A DNA stretch of 38,477 bases from a virus, in the IMG/VR virus record IMGVR_UViG_3300044489_000068, positions 1-38,477 of that record. One strand, given 5' to 3'. Position numbers and translations under genes: made by a program. The first letter of the stretch is position 1, and every line of letters begins with the position of its first letter. Of the stretch, positions 1-8,199 are shown in pieces. Under the pieces are notes generated by a model. It was given only the letters and a program-made list of their open reading frames with translations. It did not search any database and had not been told where the DNA came from.

Positions 1-26
1 CTGCCTCCGAGAAATGGGGGTGTGAA

Positions 27-317
27 ATGAGCCTCGAAACCATCCTTAACGCTCTATTGGCCTTCATAGGTGGCGGCATCCTGTGGTTTGCTAATGATGT
101 GAGATCTCGCGTGATCAGACTGGAAGCGAAGATGGATAGGAAGATGGACGTAGAGGACCACGAGAAGCAGGCCGAGCAGTGCGTGAGGACGATAACCGAC
201 AGGTTCAACGACACATGGATGGGATTAAAGGAACGCTTCTCACGTAACGAAAAGTGCCTCATGGAACACACTCACGATGATAAGACTGGTAAAACCATAA
301 TTACGGTAGGACTGTAG
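27..317 (+). CDS. small membrane-anchored phage protein (holin-like or tail-end accessory)
   Basis: This 96-residue protein has one hydrophobic segment at about residues 5-22 (LNALLAFIGGGILWF), then a charged, probably coiled-coil stretch at about 25-75 and a polar tail. Its ATG follows a GGGGGTG ribosome site. A single N-terminal membrane helix with a cytoplasmic coiled coil is common in small proteins at the end of phage late operons, where holins and similar membrane proteins sit. It lies directly left of the attP site, so in a circular map it would follow the tail fibre genes at the right edge of the window. There is no catalytic motif. The function is not established, and holin is only one option. 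Confidence 0.6.
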   Translation: MSLETILNALLAFIGGGILWFANDVRSRVIRLEAKMDRKMDVEDHEKQAEQCVRTITDRFNDTWMGLKERFSRNEKCLMEHTHDDKTGKTIITVGL

Positions 318-552
318 GTTGAATTTTACCCACCGAAATCTTCTTGCATCGAGAGCACTGATAAAGTCCAGTTCCTTGATAAAGCCTTTTGCTACTAGAG
401 AACACTGTCACATCCAGGATGCGAATCCATTTGTGCGGGAAGAAAATGCAAAGCCAGCTCATGATTTGGTTCCTCATTTGGTGTTGCCTATGTGTTGATG
501 CTTCAAATTATTAACCGATTAATCTAGCAAAACCAATAGGTTATTATTATGA

Positions 553-582
553 GCGCGGGTTCAACTCCCGCCGCCTCCACCA
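553..582 (+). other. attP core: 3' end fragment of a tmRNA (ssrA) gene
   Basis: The segment has a T-arm (stem GCGGG 555-559, loop TTCAACT, stem CCCGC 567-571), then an acceptor strand CGCCTCC, discriminator A and an encoded CCA at 580-582. The 18 bases GCGGGTTCAACTCCCGCC equal those I know from the E. coli ssrA 3' end. Nothing upstream (318-552) resembles a tmRNA body or tag reading frame. Together with the adjacent integrase this marks a phage attachment site that rebuilds the 3' end of host ssrA on integration. A class II tRNA 3' end is the alternative. The rest of 318-598 shows no gene, only an AT-rich stretch at about 505-550 that could hold integrase arm sites. Confidence 0.75.
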
Positions 583-598
583 ATCTTATGTAGTTAAA

Positions 599-1135
599 TC
601 AATGTGTTGGTTTGCTTGGCACGCTTTTTGGCGTGTGTCCTGCGTGTTGCCTGGGGTCAATACCCCATCTTTCTATGATAAATTGCTCGGCATCTTGCCT
701 GTCAGTGAACTTTTCTCCACGATTGCCCTTGTTGTAAATTCTTCGTTTTCGATTTTTCCCGTACACATCACGAACTATATAGTGGATCTGCCATCCATCT
801 TTCTTTCCGTAAAATACCGTAGGGGCATAAACGGGGCTCTCTAAATCTTTTAGGATGATCTTGGTTTCCACCTTCTTTTGTTTCATGTGGTATGCAATGT
901 GATGATACCGTTGCATCAATGCCAGATTACTTGGGTCATCATTTGTTGGGTCATGATCCAAGTGGTGCACCAGGTATCCAGGAGGGATTTCTTCAAAAGA
1001 TGGATTATAGAGAAGCCAAATATAATTGGCATTTGCCATTGTGATTCTTTGGGAACCATTTTTCAAAGTGACTTCCCATCGATCTTTTCTGAATGTTTTG
1101 GAAAGAACATCCAAATCGTGTATCCACATTGTCAT
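599..1135 (-). CDS. HNH homing-type endonuclease
   Basis: This 178-residue protein carries an HNH nuclease core: His57-His58 (YLVHHLDHDPTNDD), Asn70 (PSNLALM) and His78-His79 (RYHHIAYH). These match the metal-binding and general-base positions of HNH enzymes. The C-terminal half (about 95-165) has the look of a small beta-rich DNA-binding region that reads repeated basic patches (KNRKRR). Its start codon overlaps the integrase stop as ATGA, so it is probably co-translated with the integrase. It lies between int and attP, a common landing place for selfish endonuclease genes. It probably acts as a free-standing homing nuclease. A role in integration is possible but unsupported. Confidence 0.8.
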   Translation of the reverse strand: MTMWIHDLDVLSKTFRKDRWEVTLKNGSQRITMANANYIWLLYNPSFEEIPPGYLVHHLDHDPTNDDPSNLALMQRYHHIAYHMKQKKVETKIILKDLESPVYAPTVFYGKKDGWQIHYIVRDVYGKNRKRRIYNKGNRGEKFTDRQDAEQFIIERWGIDPRQHAGHTPKSVPSKPTH

Positions 1136-2280
1136 TTGATCCTTTTTATTTTTGAATCTTTCGGAATTGCAGCTTCATACACGTTCAAAACCTGCTCCGG
1201 TTTCACGCGGTAATACCGCTCGAATGCCTTGTTCGTGGAATGGAAACTTGCCTGCTTGAGCTGTTCCGGGGTGAAGTCTTCCCCGAGGGCGATAACGGTA
1301 CTGTGCCGGGTCCCTCCGTAAAGATCTACTCCTTCGATTCCAAGATTTTCACATGCGCGCTTCCACCATTTATAAAGATACCTCTGGCCAAATCCATCAC
1401 CGGCTCTGGCACCCGAATGCGTGTGCAGATGTCGGAAGAAGGGCAGTCCCGGGAATGAGAGCGGCAACGAAGATATCAGTTGAACGTCACTTTCCAGGAG
1501 TGGGACGATTTTCGGTTTTTTCTCTTTCGGGTTCGGGATAAGCAGGAGTCCGTGCTCTCGGTTGATTTCCCCTTCTTTGATCTTTATCAACTCACCGGGA
1601 CGGATTGAAATGTACGTTGCAAGCCATTTGACAGCAATCCAAATTCTAGGATTAACCTCCCAGGAAATACTTCTAAGTTCATCAACAATCCTCTCCTGGG
1701 TATTCTTCTCGATGGTTTTTCTAAACGACAGTTCAAATGGTACTTCCGGCAATTCTGGTAGCTGAGACTGATGCAAAACCCTCCTGCGTGCAATCCAATT
1801 AAAAAATGACCGGAGAACTGAACGGGCATTGGATCGAGACTTGCTTGAAAGATCCTTAAGTGACTTATAGAGAAAGTCTTCCAGTTCAGCATAGCCGATC
1901 TCCTTGATGTTCCTGTCTCCCCATTCCAGTACAGCTTTCTGCATGTAGTTGTTGATGGAGTCCCAGGAGTGCCGTTTCACCTGTTCCCGCTTCACCTCCA
2001 GGAAACCGTTGGCAAGGTTTCTGAAACTCAACGGGTTGGAAGCCTGATAGTCTCGAACATCAAAGCTTCCCTCGTCGGTCTTGAAGCGTAACCCGGTAAG
2101 AAAGCGGGCTGCCTGATCATAGGTGCTGAACTTCTTCCAGATTTGCCGACCGAAGCGAACCACAAAATAGGTGGCCCGTTCCTTGGGATGCTTTGGACAA
2201 CAGACCGCATTTCGGCCATTGTCCTTCATTCCACTTCCGCAAATGACACATCTCTCAGATGAGTAAATGCCACCCAGCAT
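1132..2280 (-). CDS. int: tyrosine recombinase / phage integrase
   Basis: This site-specific recombinase would insert the phage at the ssrA-derived attachment site. With the start chosen here it has 382 residues. A zinc-binding-like knuckle (C11, C14, C27/C28, H31) is followed by an arm/core-binding region (about 40-190) and the catalytic domain. Arg227 (SIRPGEL), Arg325 (GTRHST), His347 and Tyr356/357 (FERYYR) fit the R...RxxH...Y set. The usual box II histidine is replaced (GGTRHS). The ATG at 2280 has a perfect AAGGAGGA six bases upstream. A longer frame beginning at 2382 has no such site and would run through a candidate promoter. The stop overlaps the HNH gene. Confidence 0.93.
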   Translation of the reverse strand: MLGGIYSSERCVICGSGMKDNGRNAVCCPKHPKERATYFVVRFGRQIWKKFSTYDQAARFLTGLRFKTDEGSFDVRDYQASNPLSFRNLANGFLEVKREQVKRHSWDSINNYMQKAVLEWGDRNIKEIGYAELEDFLYKSLKDLSSKSRSNARSVLRSFFNWIARRRVLHQSQLPELPEVPFELSFRKTIEKNTQERIVDELRSISWEVNPRIWIAVKWLATYISIRPGELIKIKEGEINREHGLLLIPNPKEKKPKIVPLLESDVQLISSLPLSFPGLPFFRHLHTHSGARAGDGFGQRYLYKWWKRACENLGIEGVDLYGGTRHSTVIALGEDFTPEQLKQASFHSTNKAFERYYRVKPEQVLNVYEAAIPKDSKIKRIK

Positions 2281-2302
2281 ACACAATCCTCCTTCTCTCT
2301 GT

Positions 2303-2347
2303 TGTCCGGACAGAAGGATTGTAGAGGATTGTGATGCAGGGAAGCAA
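2303..2347 (-). promoter_or_regulatory. candidate int promoter with TGTCCGGACA dyad
   Basis: On the minus strand a TTGCTT (-35, 2342-2347) and a TACAAT (-10, 2318-2323) are 18 bases apart. A perfect 10-base palindrome TGTCCGGACA (2303-2312) lies just downstream, where transcription would begin, followed by the integrase ribosome site. A protein bound there could block int expression. The -35 match is weak. No binding protein is identified. Confidence 0.4.
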
Positions 2348-2422
2348 CCGTTCATTCTTATGACTTTCGTCTGATCGGACACATCATTGGGTCATTGTTA
2401 AGCCCGCAGTTGGGACCATACC

Positions 2423-2490
2423 TCCACCTCCAGGCATTGCATGGAACGCCCCGCCACAGGCACGTGCGAGGCGCAAGCCATGGAGGTGGA
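2423..2490. repeat. inverted repeat in the int-exonuclease gap
   Basis: TCCACCTCCA (2423-2432) is repeated exactly in inverted form as TGGAGGTGGA (2481-2490). The loop is GC-rich, and a small AACCG-GCAA-CGGTT hairpin follows at about 2501-2514. The repeat sits between the exonuclease stop (2529) and the integrase promoter. It could slow or end leftward transcripts, though no T-run follows. The gap from 2348 to 2528 shows no gene. Confidence 0.4.
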
Positions 2491-2528
2491 CTGTCCGGCC
2501 AACCGGCAACGGTTTCCGGTGGTATGAG

Positions 2529-3617
2529 TCAAATATCCCGGTCCTTGGTGATCGTAAACGCTTTAGATGTTTTGATGTCCAACATGGCCTTTAGGGCCAG
2601 CTCGCGGTCCTTGATGCCGGCCTTCTTTATGATTTTTTCGAGACCCGCCTTGGTCAGCGATAGATTGTCCCACAGAAGCTCCTTGGAAACGCCCCAGGCG
2701 GACAAGGTCTTCATGAGCCCGGCCAGGTCCTTGGGTTTCCATGATTCTTTGTCGACAAGCCCCGCAGCCTTGCCCGCTGCATACACTGTCCCGTTTATTG
2801 CTGCATAACCCTTAAGGAGGCCTTTGATTTGGTCTACAATCGATTCTGCGAATAAGACGAACCGTAGGGCGGTTTCGGCTTCCTGTGGCGTAGAAACGGC
2901 ACATGGGACCCTTAAAATGGGTAGCTTCGATTCCTGCACAAGAGCGGTGCCTATTGAGTCCTTTTCGGGACACCCGGGAACTGTGCACCAATCACACAGG
3001 TTACATGCCACTGCAGGCCATTCGGTTCTGCTGTTGACATCCCAACATATCTCCATGAGTTCATCTCTGATTTCCTTTATCTCCTCACGGCTATAGGTGC
3101 GGCGTGTTACGGTGTTGGACGATACGTTGTAAACCACCGTTTCCACCTGCTCAGCCTCAGGTTCGTTGGCGAGAGCAAGAACCGCGTAGAATTCGGTCTG
3201 CTTGGGGTCGACCTCCCAATGTCCCGTCTTCCAATCAACCACGGTGGGCGTGAAACCATCGAGATAATAGTAGTCAAAAATGCCCCGTAGCACCGCTTCT
3301 GTGGAATCGAAATCACATTGACGTTCATGCGAGTCCATGGCAACCTTCACTTCCGGGCTGCCTCCAGATCGTGTGATAGTCGCAAACTCCGAAACCTTCC
3401 AGTTATAGAGCATGGCGTTGTATTTGTCTTCGTCAACCCCTTCAGGACACGCTATTTTATAGTTTGAGAGTAATAGCGCTTCAATTGCCTTGTGGGTAGC
3501 AGAACCCAGCTCCATTTCGGGAGTCTGTGGCTCCTTATGCGTTCGAGCGACCTGCATCTTGTGGAAACGGAACGGACACTCAAGGTTTTTCAACCCCGAA
3601 TAACTGAGCGTAATCAT
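2529..3617 (-). CDS. PD-(D/E)XK exonuclease, Cas4/AddB-like with iron-sulfur cysteines
   Basis: This is a RecB-type nuclease, expected to resect DNA ends for the annealing protein encoded just upstream. Visible active-site positions are His42 (GSATHKAIE), Asp115 (RGIFDYYY), Asp128-x-Lys130 (VVDWKTG) and Gln140 (KQTEFYAV). Cys14 together with the Cys205/208/211/216 cluster (CNLCDWCTVPGC) matches the split cysteine set that holds a 4Fe-4S cluster in Cas4 and AddB nucleases. About 130 further residues (230-362) form a helical tail of unknown role. Its start overlaps the bet stop (ATGA), which implies coupled synthesis of the recombination pair. Family assignment is firm. Its polarity and partner are inferred. 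Confidence 0.85.
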   Translation of the reverse strand: MITLSYSGLKNLECPFRFHKMQVARTHKEPQTPEMELGSATHKAIEALLLSNYKIACPEGVDEDKYNAMLYNWKVSEFATITRSGGSPEVKVAMDSHERQCDFDSTEAVLRGIFDYYYLDGFTPTVVDWKTGHWEVDPKQTEFYAVLALANEPEAEQVETVVYNVSSNTVTRRTYSREEIKEIRDELMEICWDVNSRTEWPAVACNLCDWCTVPGCPEKDSIGTALVQESKLPILRVPCAVSTPQEAETALRFVLFAESIVDQIKGLLKGYAAINGTVYAAGKAAGLVDKESWKPKDLAGLMKTLSAWGVSKELLWDNLSLTKAGLEKIIKKAGIKDRELALKAMLDIKTSKAFTITKDRDI

Positions 3618-4702
3618 ATGAGGTCCTCCCCTTCTTCCGGAGCTGTTTCACCGAGACCCGCGCACCAGCCGTCATTGACCCTGCGTTCGCATTGGTTGCG
3701 ACAGAACGATTCATAGACTGGCTCGGACTCGTATGGACACTGAATCTTAGCTCCGTTGGAGTCTTCTGTGGATTGAGGTGTGGTCTGAGCGGCGATGGCA
3801 AGCAGCAAATCCTTGGCCTCGTTTTCCCTAAGGAAGGAGAGCTCCTGGTGGCCGATGGACTTGAGGAATGCCTTAACCATGTCGGACGCTTCCTTGGTGT
3901 TGCCTCGGAGGATATCTCTGAGAGCAAGGAGTTGCTCTGGGGTGGCGCCACAAGTGGATAGTTCTGGACTTCCGAAGACGGTTGAGTCAACCTGGAATTT
4001 AATCCTGCGCCTTCTGCCCGATTGCTGAGACTCATCGTTAGCGGCCTGATCCGGGGGCGATGCGTCAGGTTTACCCACATCAACATAATCAGCCATCGGG
4101 ATTGGCGTGTGAGGCAGGTCCTCATTCGTACCTAGTTCCTCTGGGGAGTACATCCCGGCAAGGTCTTCGGGGAAAGCCTCCCGAAGCGCCTGAACCAGAG
4201 CAATCTTACGGATCATGGTCGCAGGTTTCTCCTGCCACATCTTATTGGGTGTTCCGTCGTTCTTTTTCGCTACATACTCCTGCAAAGAGACTTCCACCCG
4301 GAGAGGAAAGGCCCACCCTTCCCTATAGATTTCGGCCCACCCTCCAGCAAGTTTTGTCCCTGGAGGTAATACTCCATCCGTGTAGCCTATCGACCCCTGG
4401 TTGTCCGTGGAGTACCAGATGACCCCGGCCTTAAACCCGCGACAGTCCTTGGCTCGCATGGCACGCTTGAGGAATGCCTCCTTCCCGGTGATGATGGATG
4501 CCGGCTGGGTGCCATACTTGATCAGGTAGGCGTCCCGCAAAAACGGGTTGAGCTTTTGGAACTTGCACAGAGCCAGGAACATGGCAACCTCACCGTCTGA
4601 TACGGCCCCGTTGCCGTTTACCAGATACTTCCGGACTATCGAGGGAGACAGGGTGAGTTCCCCTGAGTCAGTGTTGATTTTTACCAGTCCTTTTTCATCC
4701 AT
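3614..4702 (-). CDS. bet: Bet/RecT-family single-strand annealing protein
   Basis: The N-terminal 190 residues match the Redbeta/Bet family: FLALCKFQKLNPFLRDAYLI at about 43-62, then ASIITGKEAFLKRA, and a conserved end ALVQALREAFPEDLAGMY. These proteins coat single strands and anneal them during phage recombination. At 362 residues it is about 100 longer than lambda Bet. The extension is acidic and low in complexity, ending in a Cys cluster (about 319-346: C..C...C.......C) that may bind zinc or touch the nuclease or host SSB. It lies between a zinc-ribbon gene (8-base overlap) and the exonuclease gene, forming a typical two-gene recombination unit. Confidence 0.93.
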   Translation of the reverse strand: MDEKGLVKINTDSGELTLSPSIVRKYLVNGNGAVSDGEVAMFLALCKFQKLNPFLRDAYLIKYGTQPASIITGKEAFLKRAMRAKDCRGFKAGVIWYSTDNQGSIGYTDGVLPPGTKLAGGWAEIYREGWAFPLRVEVSLQEYVAKKNDGTPNKMWQEKPATMIRKIALVQALREAFPEDLAGMYSPEELGTNEDLPHTPIPMADYVDVGKPDASPPDQAANDESQQSGRRRRIKFQVDSTVFGSPELSTCGATPEQLLALRDILRGNTKEASDMVKAFLKSIGHQELSFLRENEAKDLLLAIAAQTTPQSTEDSNGAKIQCPYESEPVYESFCRNQCERRVNDGWCAGLGETAPEEGEDLI

Positions 4703-4928
4703 GGTTCTTCTCCTTATTGTTGTGTCGGCTCCACACCCACACCTTGCGGCAGGTCCTGCACTCGAATTTAGCCAAGCCTAGGCCGGTAACCGGGTTCCAA
4801 TGGCCGGCGGTCAGATAGTTGCCGCCACCGTGACAGTAGGGACAAATTCCCGGCAGGCCATAGCCGGTGTCCTCCCTGCCTGCGCGGCGCCAGTCGCAAT
4901 AATCCTTCAGCTTCTTAACGGGGTTCAT
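4695..4928 (-). CDS. small zinc-ribbon protein
   Basis: The 77-residue product has CPYCHGGG and CRTC pairs, a classic CxxC...CxxC zinc ribbon, and a basic end (WSRHNNKEKNHG). The ATG at 4928 has a GGAGG nine bases upstream. A longer frame from 4970 would contain that ribosome site and is less likely. It overlaps the start of bet by eight bases, so it belongs to the leftward recombination operon. Such ribbons often bind DNA or a partner protein. No specific role can be read from the sequence. Confidence 0.7.
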   Translation of the reverse strand: MNPVKKLKDYCDWRRAGREDTGYGLPGICPYCHGGGNYLTAGHWNPVTGLGLAKFECRTCRKVWVWSRHNNKEKNHG

Positions 4929-5248
4929 GGTCGTGGACCTCCCTCCTGATGTTTGTTGAAAGTGCGGCACGGCCTCCTGGCTCCCGTTACCTACCCGATT
5001 CGCGGACGGCAGGCGGACGGACTTAGATTAGCCGCTCCCGTTCCCCAGCTCCCCTGTGAGGGAGCGCCGCGCTATTGCCTGTTTCTTCCACCGCTGCTGC
5101 CGCCCGCTGGATCTTTAGTCCCGAAGGCCCCCGCTTCGGATGCTCGGTGGGTAAAGGTTCACTTCATCAATCCCCGCTCATTGCGTCTCCACCTTGCCCG
5201 GTGCACCTGCTTCATGCGGGGCTGCCGGTGCGGGTAGATGGGGGGCAA
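4929..5248. other. GC-rich gap without a supported gene
   Basis: No frame here combines a start, a ribosome site and gene-like composition. Two hairpins are visible: GCTCCC/GGGAGC (5048-5053, 5060-5065) and CCGAAG/CTTCGG (5121-5126, 5134-5139). They lie between the methyltransferase stop and the zinc-ribbon gene on a leftward transcript, so they may act as processing or attenuation structures. Neither has a T-run in either direction. Confidence 0.4.
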
Positions 5249-6658
5249 TCATCCAAACATTGATATCTGTTTCCCCTTCTGATTTTCTTCGTCGAATATG
5301 TTTTTGACTGCCATTCTGAAGTATTCTTCCTTGAGTTCAATCCCCGTGAAGTGACGATTCAACTTGACCGCCACCACGCCTTCACTGCCAATTCCCATAA
5401 ATGGGCTCAGGATGTGCTCGCCAGGCCCAGACCACAACCGTATGCAGGCATCAATTACATCAAGCTGAAGCGGACAGATGTGGCGCACGTCGCCGTCACT
5501 CATTTCCTTAGTGCGCCTGTTTAGCGTATTCGTCTCATCAACCCAGTCCCAAATCGGAGAGGCCAACTTGATCCATTCTTCGTTTGATGTTTCTTGGTTC
5601 CTGATCGGGGGAGCTTCGCCTGGTTTCTGGAATTTCATCAGAAAGTCAGGGATGGCAAATCGGCTTTGCCTTGAATCCTTGCGAAGCGTTTTGAATAGGA
5701 GAGCATGAGCTTTCGTGCGAATCGCTTGCGCCTGTGGGTTTTTACCGATTGTGGCTTTACCATGATAGATGAAACCGGCACCCTCAAATAACTCCCGGCA
5801 CTCAGCCGGAAAGTCACGGATACCAGAAAAGCCTTGAATGCTCTTGAATATTGCCAGCGGGGCGATGTGCATAGCAACAATGCATCCTGGCTTGATTACA
5901 CGGTAGAGTTGATGGGCAAAGAAGCTGAAATGTAAGGCAAACTCATCATCCAGAGAATTGCAGTTCCCTATGTCCTGGTGCTTATCCGTGTAGGAATATA
6001 GATCCGCGAATGGTGGAGAGAATACAGCCAACTCAAACTGGTTCTCAGGCATCTGAGCCATAACCGAGATGCAGTCCCCGTGGATCAACCGGAATGATTC
6101 CCCATAAACATCAGGGAGAATTGTTTCAGTGGTGTTGATTTTGGCCGGGATATTCTTCGCAGCGTACTGTTTCAAATCGTCTAGTAGCGACTCAATGTAA
6201 AGGTGTTCCTGGAACGACGAATCTTCCAGATAATCTTTCTGTTTTCTCATCACATTTTCTAGCATAGGAAGTTCGGCCTTGGTGTATGGGATGTAAACCT
6301 TGACCTGCTCCGTCTGCCCGTATCTTTGTATGCGACCAACGGCCTGATAGTAGCTTTCGAATGAATCAGCAGACCAAGAGAATATGCAGATGTGGCAATG
6401 CTGGAGATTGAGGCCCATTCCGAGCAATCGAGGCTTGCTGATCAATATCCGCAGTTGCCCCTTTCTGAACTCATCCAATATTTTCAGCCTGAGAGATTGT
6501 TTTGTATTGCCGGTCAAGTGTATGGCATCCGGGATAAGTCTGACGAGAATGTCCCCTTCTTCATCATATTGAGTCCAGATGATGACCTGCTCATTCGGAT
6601 GGTCAGCAACTATGTCTGCAATCCTCGTTGGTTTATTGCTTTCGATTTGCGTCACCAT
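5249..6658 (-). CDS. SNF2 helicase C-terminal lobe fused to beta-class DNA methyltransferase
   Basis: Residues 1-125 are the second RecA-like lobe of a SNF2 helicase, with motif V-like GMGLNLQ and motif VI QAVGRIQRYGQ (105-115). Residues 185-469 are a DNA methyltransferase in beta-class order: catalytic SPPF at 214-217, then the AdoMet loop SPFMGIGSEG (418-427) and FTGIELKEEYF. SPPF favours N4-cytosine or N6-adenine methylation. The helicase N-terminal lobe is the separate overlapping gene just upstream. The ATG at 6658 has only a weak AAAGGGG site, so reinitiation or frameshifting may make this product. It would modify phage DNA, perhaps moving along DNA under helicase power. Confidence 0.88.
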   Translation of the reverse strand: MVTQIESNKPTRIADIVADHPNEQVIIWTQYDEEGDILVRLIPDAIHLTGNTKQSLRLKILDEFRKGQLRILISKPRLLGMGLNLQHCHICIFSWSADSFESYYQAVGRIQRYGQTEQVKVYIPYTKAELPMLENVMRKQKDYLEDSSFQEHLYIESLLDDLKQYAAKNIPAKINTTETILPDVYGESFRLIHGDCISVMAQMPENQFELAVFSPPFADLYSYTDKHQDIGNCNSLDDEFALHFSFFAHQLYRVIKPGCIVAMHIAPLAIFKSIQGFSGIRDFPAECRELFEGAGFIYHGKATIGKNPQAQAIRTKAHALLFKTLRKDSRQSRFAIPDFLMKFQKPGEAPPIRNQETSNEEWIKLASPIWDWVDETNTLNRRTKEMSDGDVRHICPLQLDVIDACIRLWSGPGEHILSPFMGIGSEGVVAVKLNRHFTGIELKEEYFRMAVKNIFDEENQKGKQISMFG

Positions 6659-7667
6659 ACAAAAACCCCTTTGAAATTTGGCTCAGTTTGTTCCGATTAG
6701 TGATTCCACCAGCTACCATTTTGAACATATTGAGTTGGCCGTTTTGTGTGTTCTCGTGGATCAATTTGATCTGATGATCCGTCAAACCAACATCCACCCA
6801 AATAACCTCTGGGGGTACAAGTCCGATCAGGTTGTCTTCAAATCCATAGCGAGCTGGATGCTTAAGAAAGATGCTCCAAGAGGCCAGGAATTGATAAAAA
6901 GCTCCTTTTGCATGGGGCTTGAGGAAGAAGTCGTTGCCGGACCCAGTATTGAAGAAGAACTTCGTGAAGAACTGTTTGGAATTGTCGATGTAATCAAGAA
7001 AGAGTGCATGGTTTGCGTATTCTTGGCGATCATTTGGTGCGGGTGTTGCGGTGCAGGCGAGTTTGAATGGAATCCCCTTGCAGGCATTGATGATATTCGT
7101 GCGAATCTTCCCGGTGTCGTTTTTGAGGCAGGACGATTCATCAAGGACCACCGCGCCCACTTCATCCTGTAACCGGAATATATCCCTGAACTTGTCTACG
7201 TTAACGATGCCGATGGGAGTCCCGTGCCATGCTGTGTTTTTGATAGACAAATACCTGTTGATGTTTCCATCGCAGATCATGTTGATGTCGGCAATATTGC
7301 TGTACCCATACCATTTCATTTGCTCTTCAAGTGTTTGTTTTATTAGGTGCAGTTGAGTGATGATGATGGTTTTTTTGGGATAGATGGCCCTTGAAACATG
7401 CCTTACCCATTCTAGGAACATGGCTGTTTTGCCAAGCCCGATGTCGGCGAATATGGCGAACCGTTGCTTTTTGAGGCAGAGCTTCACGATGAATTGTTGA
7501 TAGTCAAATAGATATGGAGCTAATTGAATGAAGCCTGAGACATCATTCCCATTGAAGTCCTCCACTAAGATTCGGTTTCCTTCTACCCGGTGAATTGCTG
7601 ATTTCTTGGCGGAAAGAAACGTCTGATAAGATTCCAGGGTGTAATCTTTTATTTCAATTTTCTGCAT
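6633..7667 (-). CDS. SNF2/DEAD-like helicase N-terminal lobe
   Basis: This 344-residue protein has the first RecA-like lobe of an SNF2-type ATPase: Walker A DIGLGKTA (75-82), motif Ia-like ITQLHLIKQ, Walker B VVLDESS (173-179) and motif III ACTATPAPND (204-213). It stops abruptly after GFLYGDANRKQ, where intact homologues continue into the second lobe. That lobe begins in the next gene after a 26-base overlap, in the +1 frame. It is the first gene of the leftward operon, with GGAGG just before the ATG and a promoter with operators 30-80 bases upstream. Alone it should lack full ATPase function, so the two products must associate or be joined. Confidence 0.88.
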   Translation of the reverse strand: MQKIEIKDYTLESYQTFLSAKKSAIHRVEGNRILVEDFNGNDVSGFIQLAPYLFDYQQFIVKLCLKKQRFAIFADIGLGKTAMFLEWVRHVSRAIYPKKTIIITQLHLIKQTLEEQMKWYGYSNIADINMICDGNINRYLSIKNTAWHGTPIGIVNVDKFRDIFRLQDEVGAVVLDESSCLKNDTGKIRTNIINACKGIPFKLACTATPAPNDRQEYANHALFLDYIDNSKQFFTKFFFNTGSGNDFFLKPHAKGAFYQFLASWSIFLKHPARYGFEDNLIGLVPPEVIWVDVGLTDHQIKLIHENTQNGQLNMFKMVAGGITNRNKLSQISKGFLYGDANRKQ

Positions 7668-7695
7668 ACCGCCTCCGTTGTGTGATCGTGGAGGC

Positions 7696-7745
7696 AGAAT
7701 ATCATCGAGTTTGCATCAATGCAACACAAAAATGCAGCGATGCAA
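7696..7745 (-). promoter_or_regulatory. leftward early promoter (PL-like) with two operators
   Basis: On the minus strand a -35 TTGCAT (7719-7724) and a -10 TATTCT (7696-7701) are 17 bases apart, pointing at the helicase gene. Operator TTGCATCAATGCAA (7711-7724) covers the -35. A second copy, ATGCAGCGATGCAA (7732-7745), starts exactly 21 bases further out, two helical turns. The same TTGCA-N4-TGCAA dyad recurs between the two regulator genes at 8200-8245. This is the layout of a phage repressor operator cluster. Confidence 0.7.
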
Positions 7746-7763
7746 CAATGAAATGAAAAAAAA

Positions 7764-8171
7764 TTAAGGAGTGTGATTTTTACTTCTTGTAGTCATATCT
7801 GACAGGTGATCTAAGTCTTTCATGAGAGTTTCTTTGAATGGTCCTGTAAGAACGTTGGCAAGTTTTTGGGTTACTGAAAGATCCTTTTCCAAAATGCCTA
7901 TAATATAGGCAAGATCCTTGGCTGTGGCGCTGCTTATGGCTTCGCTCATAGACCCTCCCAAAGCTATGATCAGTCCGATAGCGCCGGCGAGATCAGGAAT
8001 AGATCGCTTAAAATGCCACCTCCATACGGTTGACTTATCTCTTCCAACTTTCTCGCCAATCGATTGGTAGGTTTCACTATTTTCTACGATCACCTTAAGT
8101 TGAATTAGGCCGGACACATAATCAACAATTGCTTCCGTTAGTTTTTGGGAGAGTTCTACTTTTTTTCTCAT
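7764..8171 (-). CDS. helix-turn-helix regulator (candidate repressor)
   Basis: The 135-residue protein has a helix-turn-helix at about residues 34-55 (YQSIGEKVGRDKSTVWRW), followed by a helical C-terminal half (65-130) that could dimerise. It has no LexA-type Ser/Lys protease site. It is transcribed away from the 8259 regulator, and each gene is flanked by TTGCA-N4-TGCAA operators. It is therefore either the lysogeny repressor or its antagonist. The ATG lacks a ribosome site (GACTCACT precedes it). A GATAAA at about 8185-8190 with a TTGCAG 18 bases further upstream would give a very short leader. Which of the two regulators maintains lysogeny cannot be decided here. Confidence 0.75.
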   Translation of the reverse strand: MRKKVELSQKLTEAIVDYVSGLIQLKVIVENSETYQSIGEKVGRDKSTVWRWHFKRSIPDLAGAIGLIIALGGSMSEAISSATAKDLAYIIGILEKDLSVTQKLANVLTGPFKETLMKDLDHLSDMTTRSKNHTP

Positions 8172-8199
8172 AGTGAGTCAACGTTTATCACTTTTTTGG

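Noticed and set aside
2281-2382. N-terminal extension of the integrase from ATG at 2382
   Set aside because: The extension lacks a ribosome site and would contain the candidate promoter and dyad. The ATG at 2280 has a perfect AAGGAGGA.
3580-4125. 181-codon minus-strand frame overlapping bet and the exonuclease
   Set aside because: It is a shadow of the bet gene: Ser/Pro/Arg-rich, no motif, and the bet frame is clearly conserved.
4971-5248. Frames of 62-94 codons in the GC-rich gap
   Set aside because: No ribosome sites, Pro/Arg/Cys-rich shadow-like text, no family resemblance.
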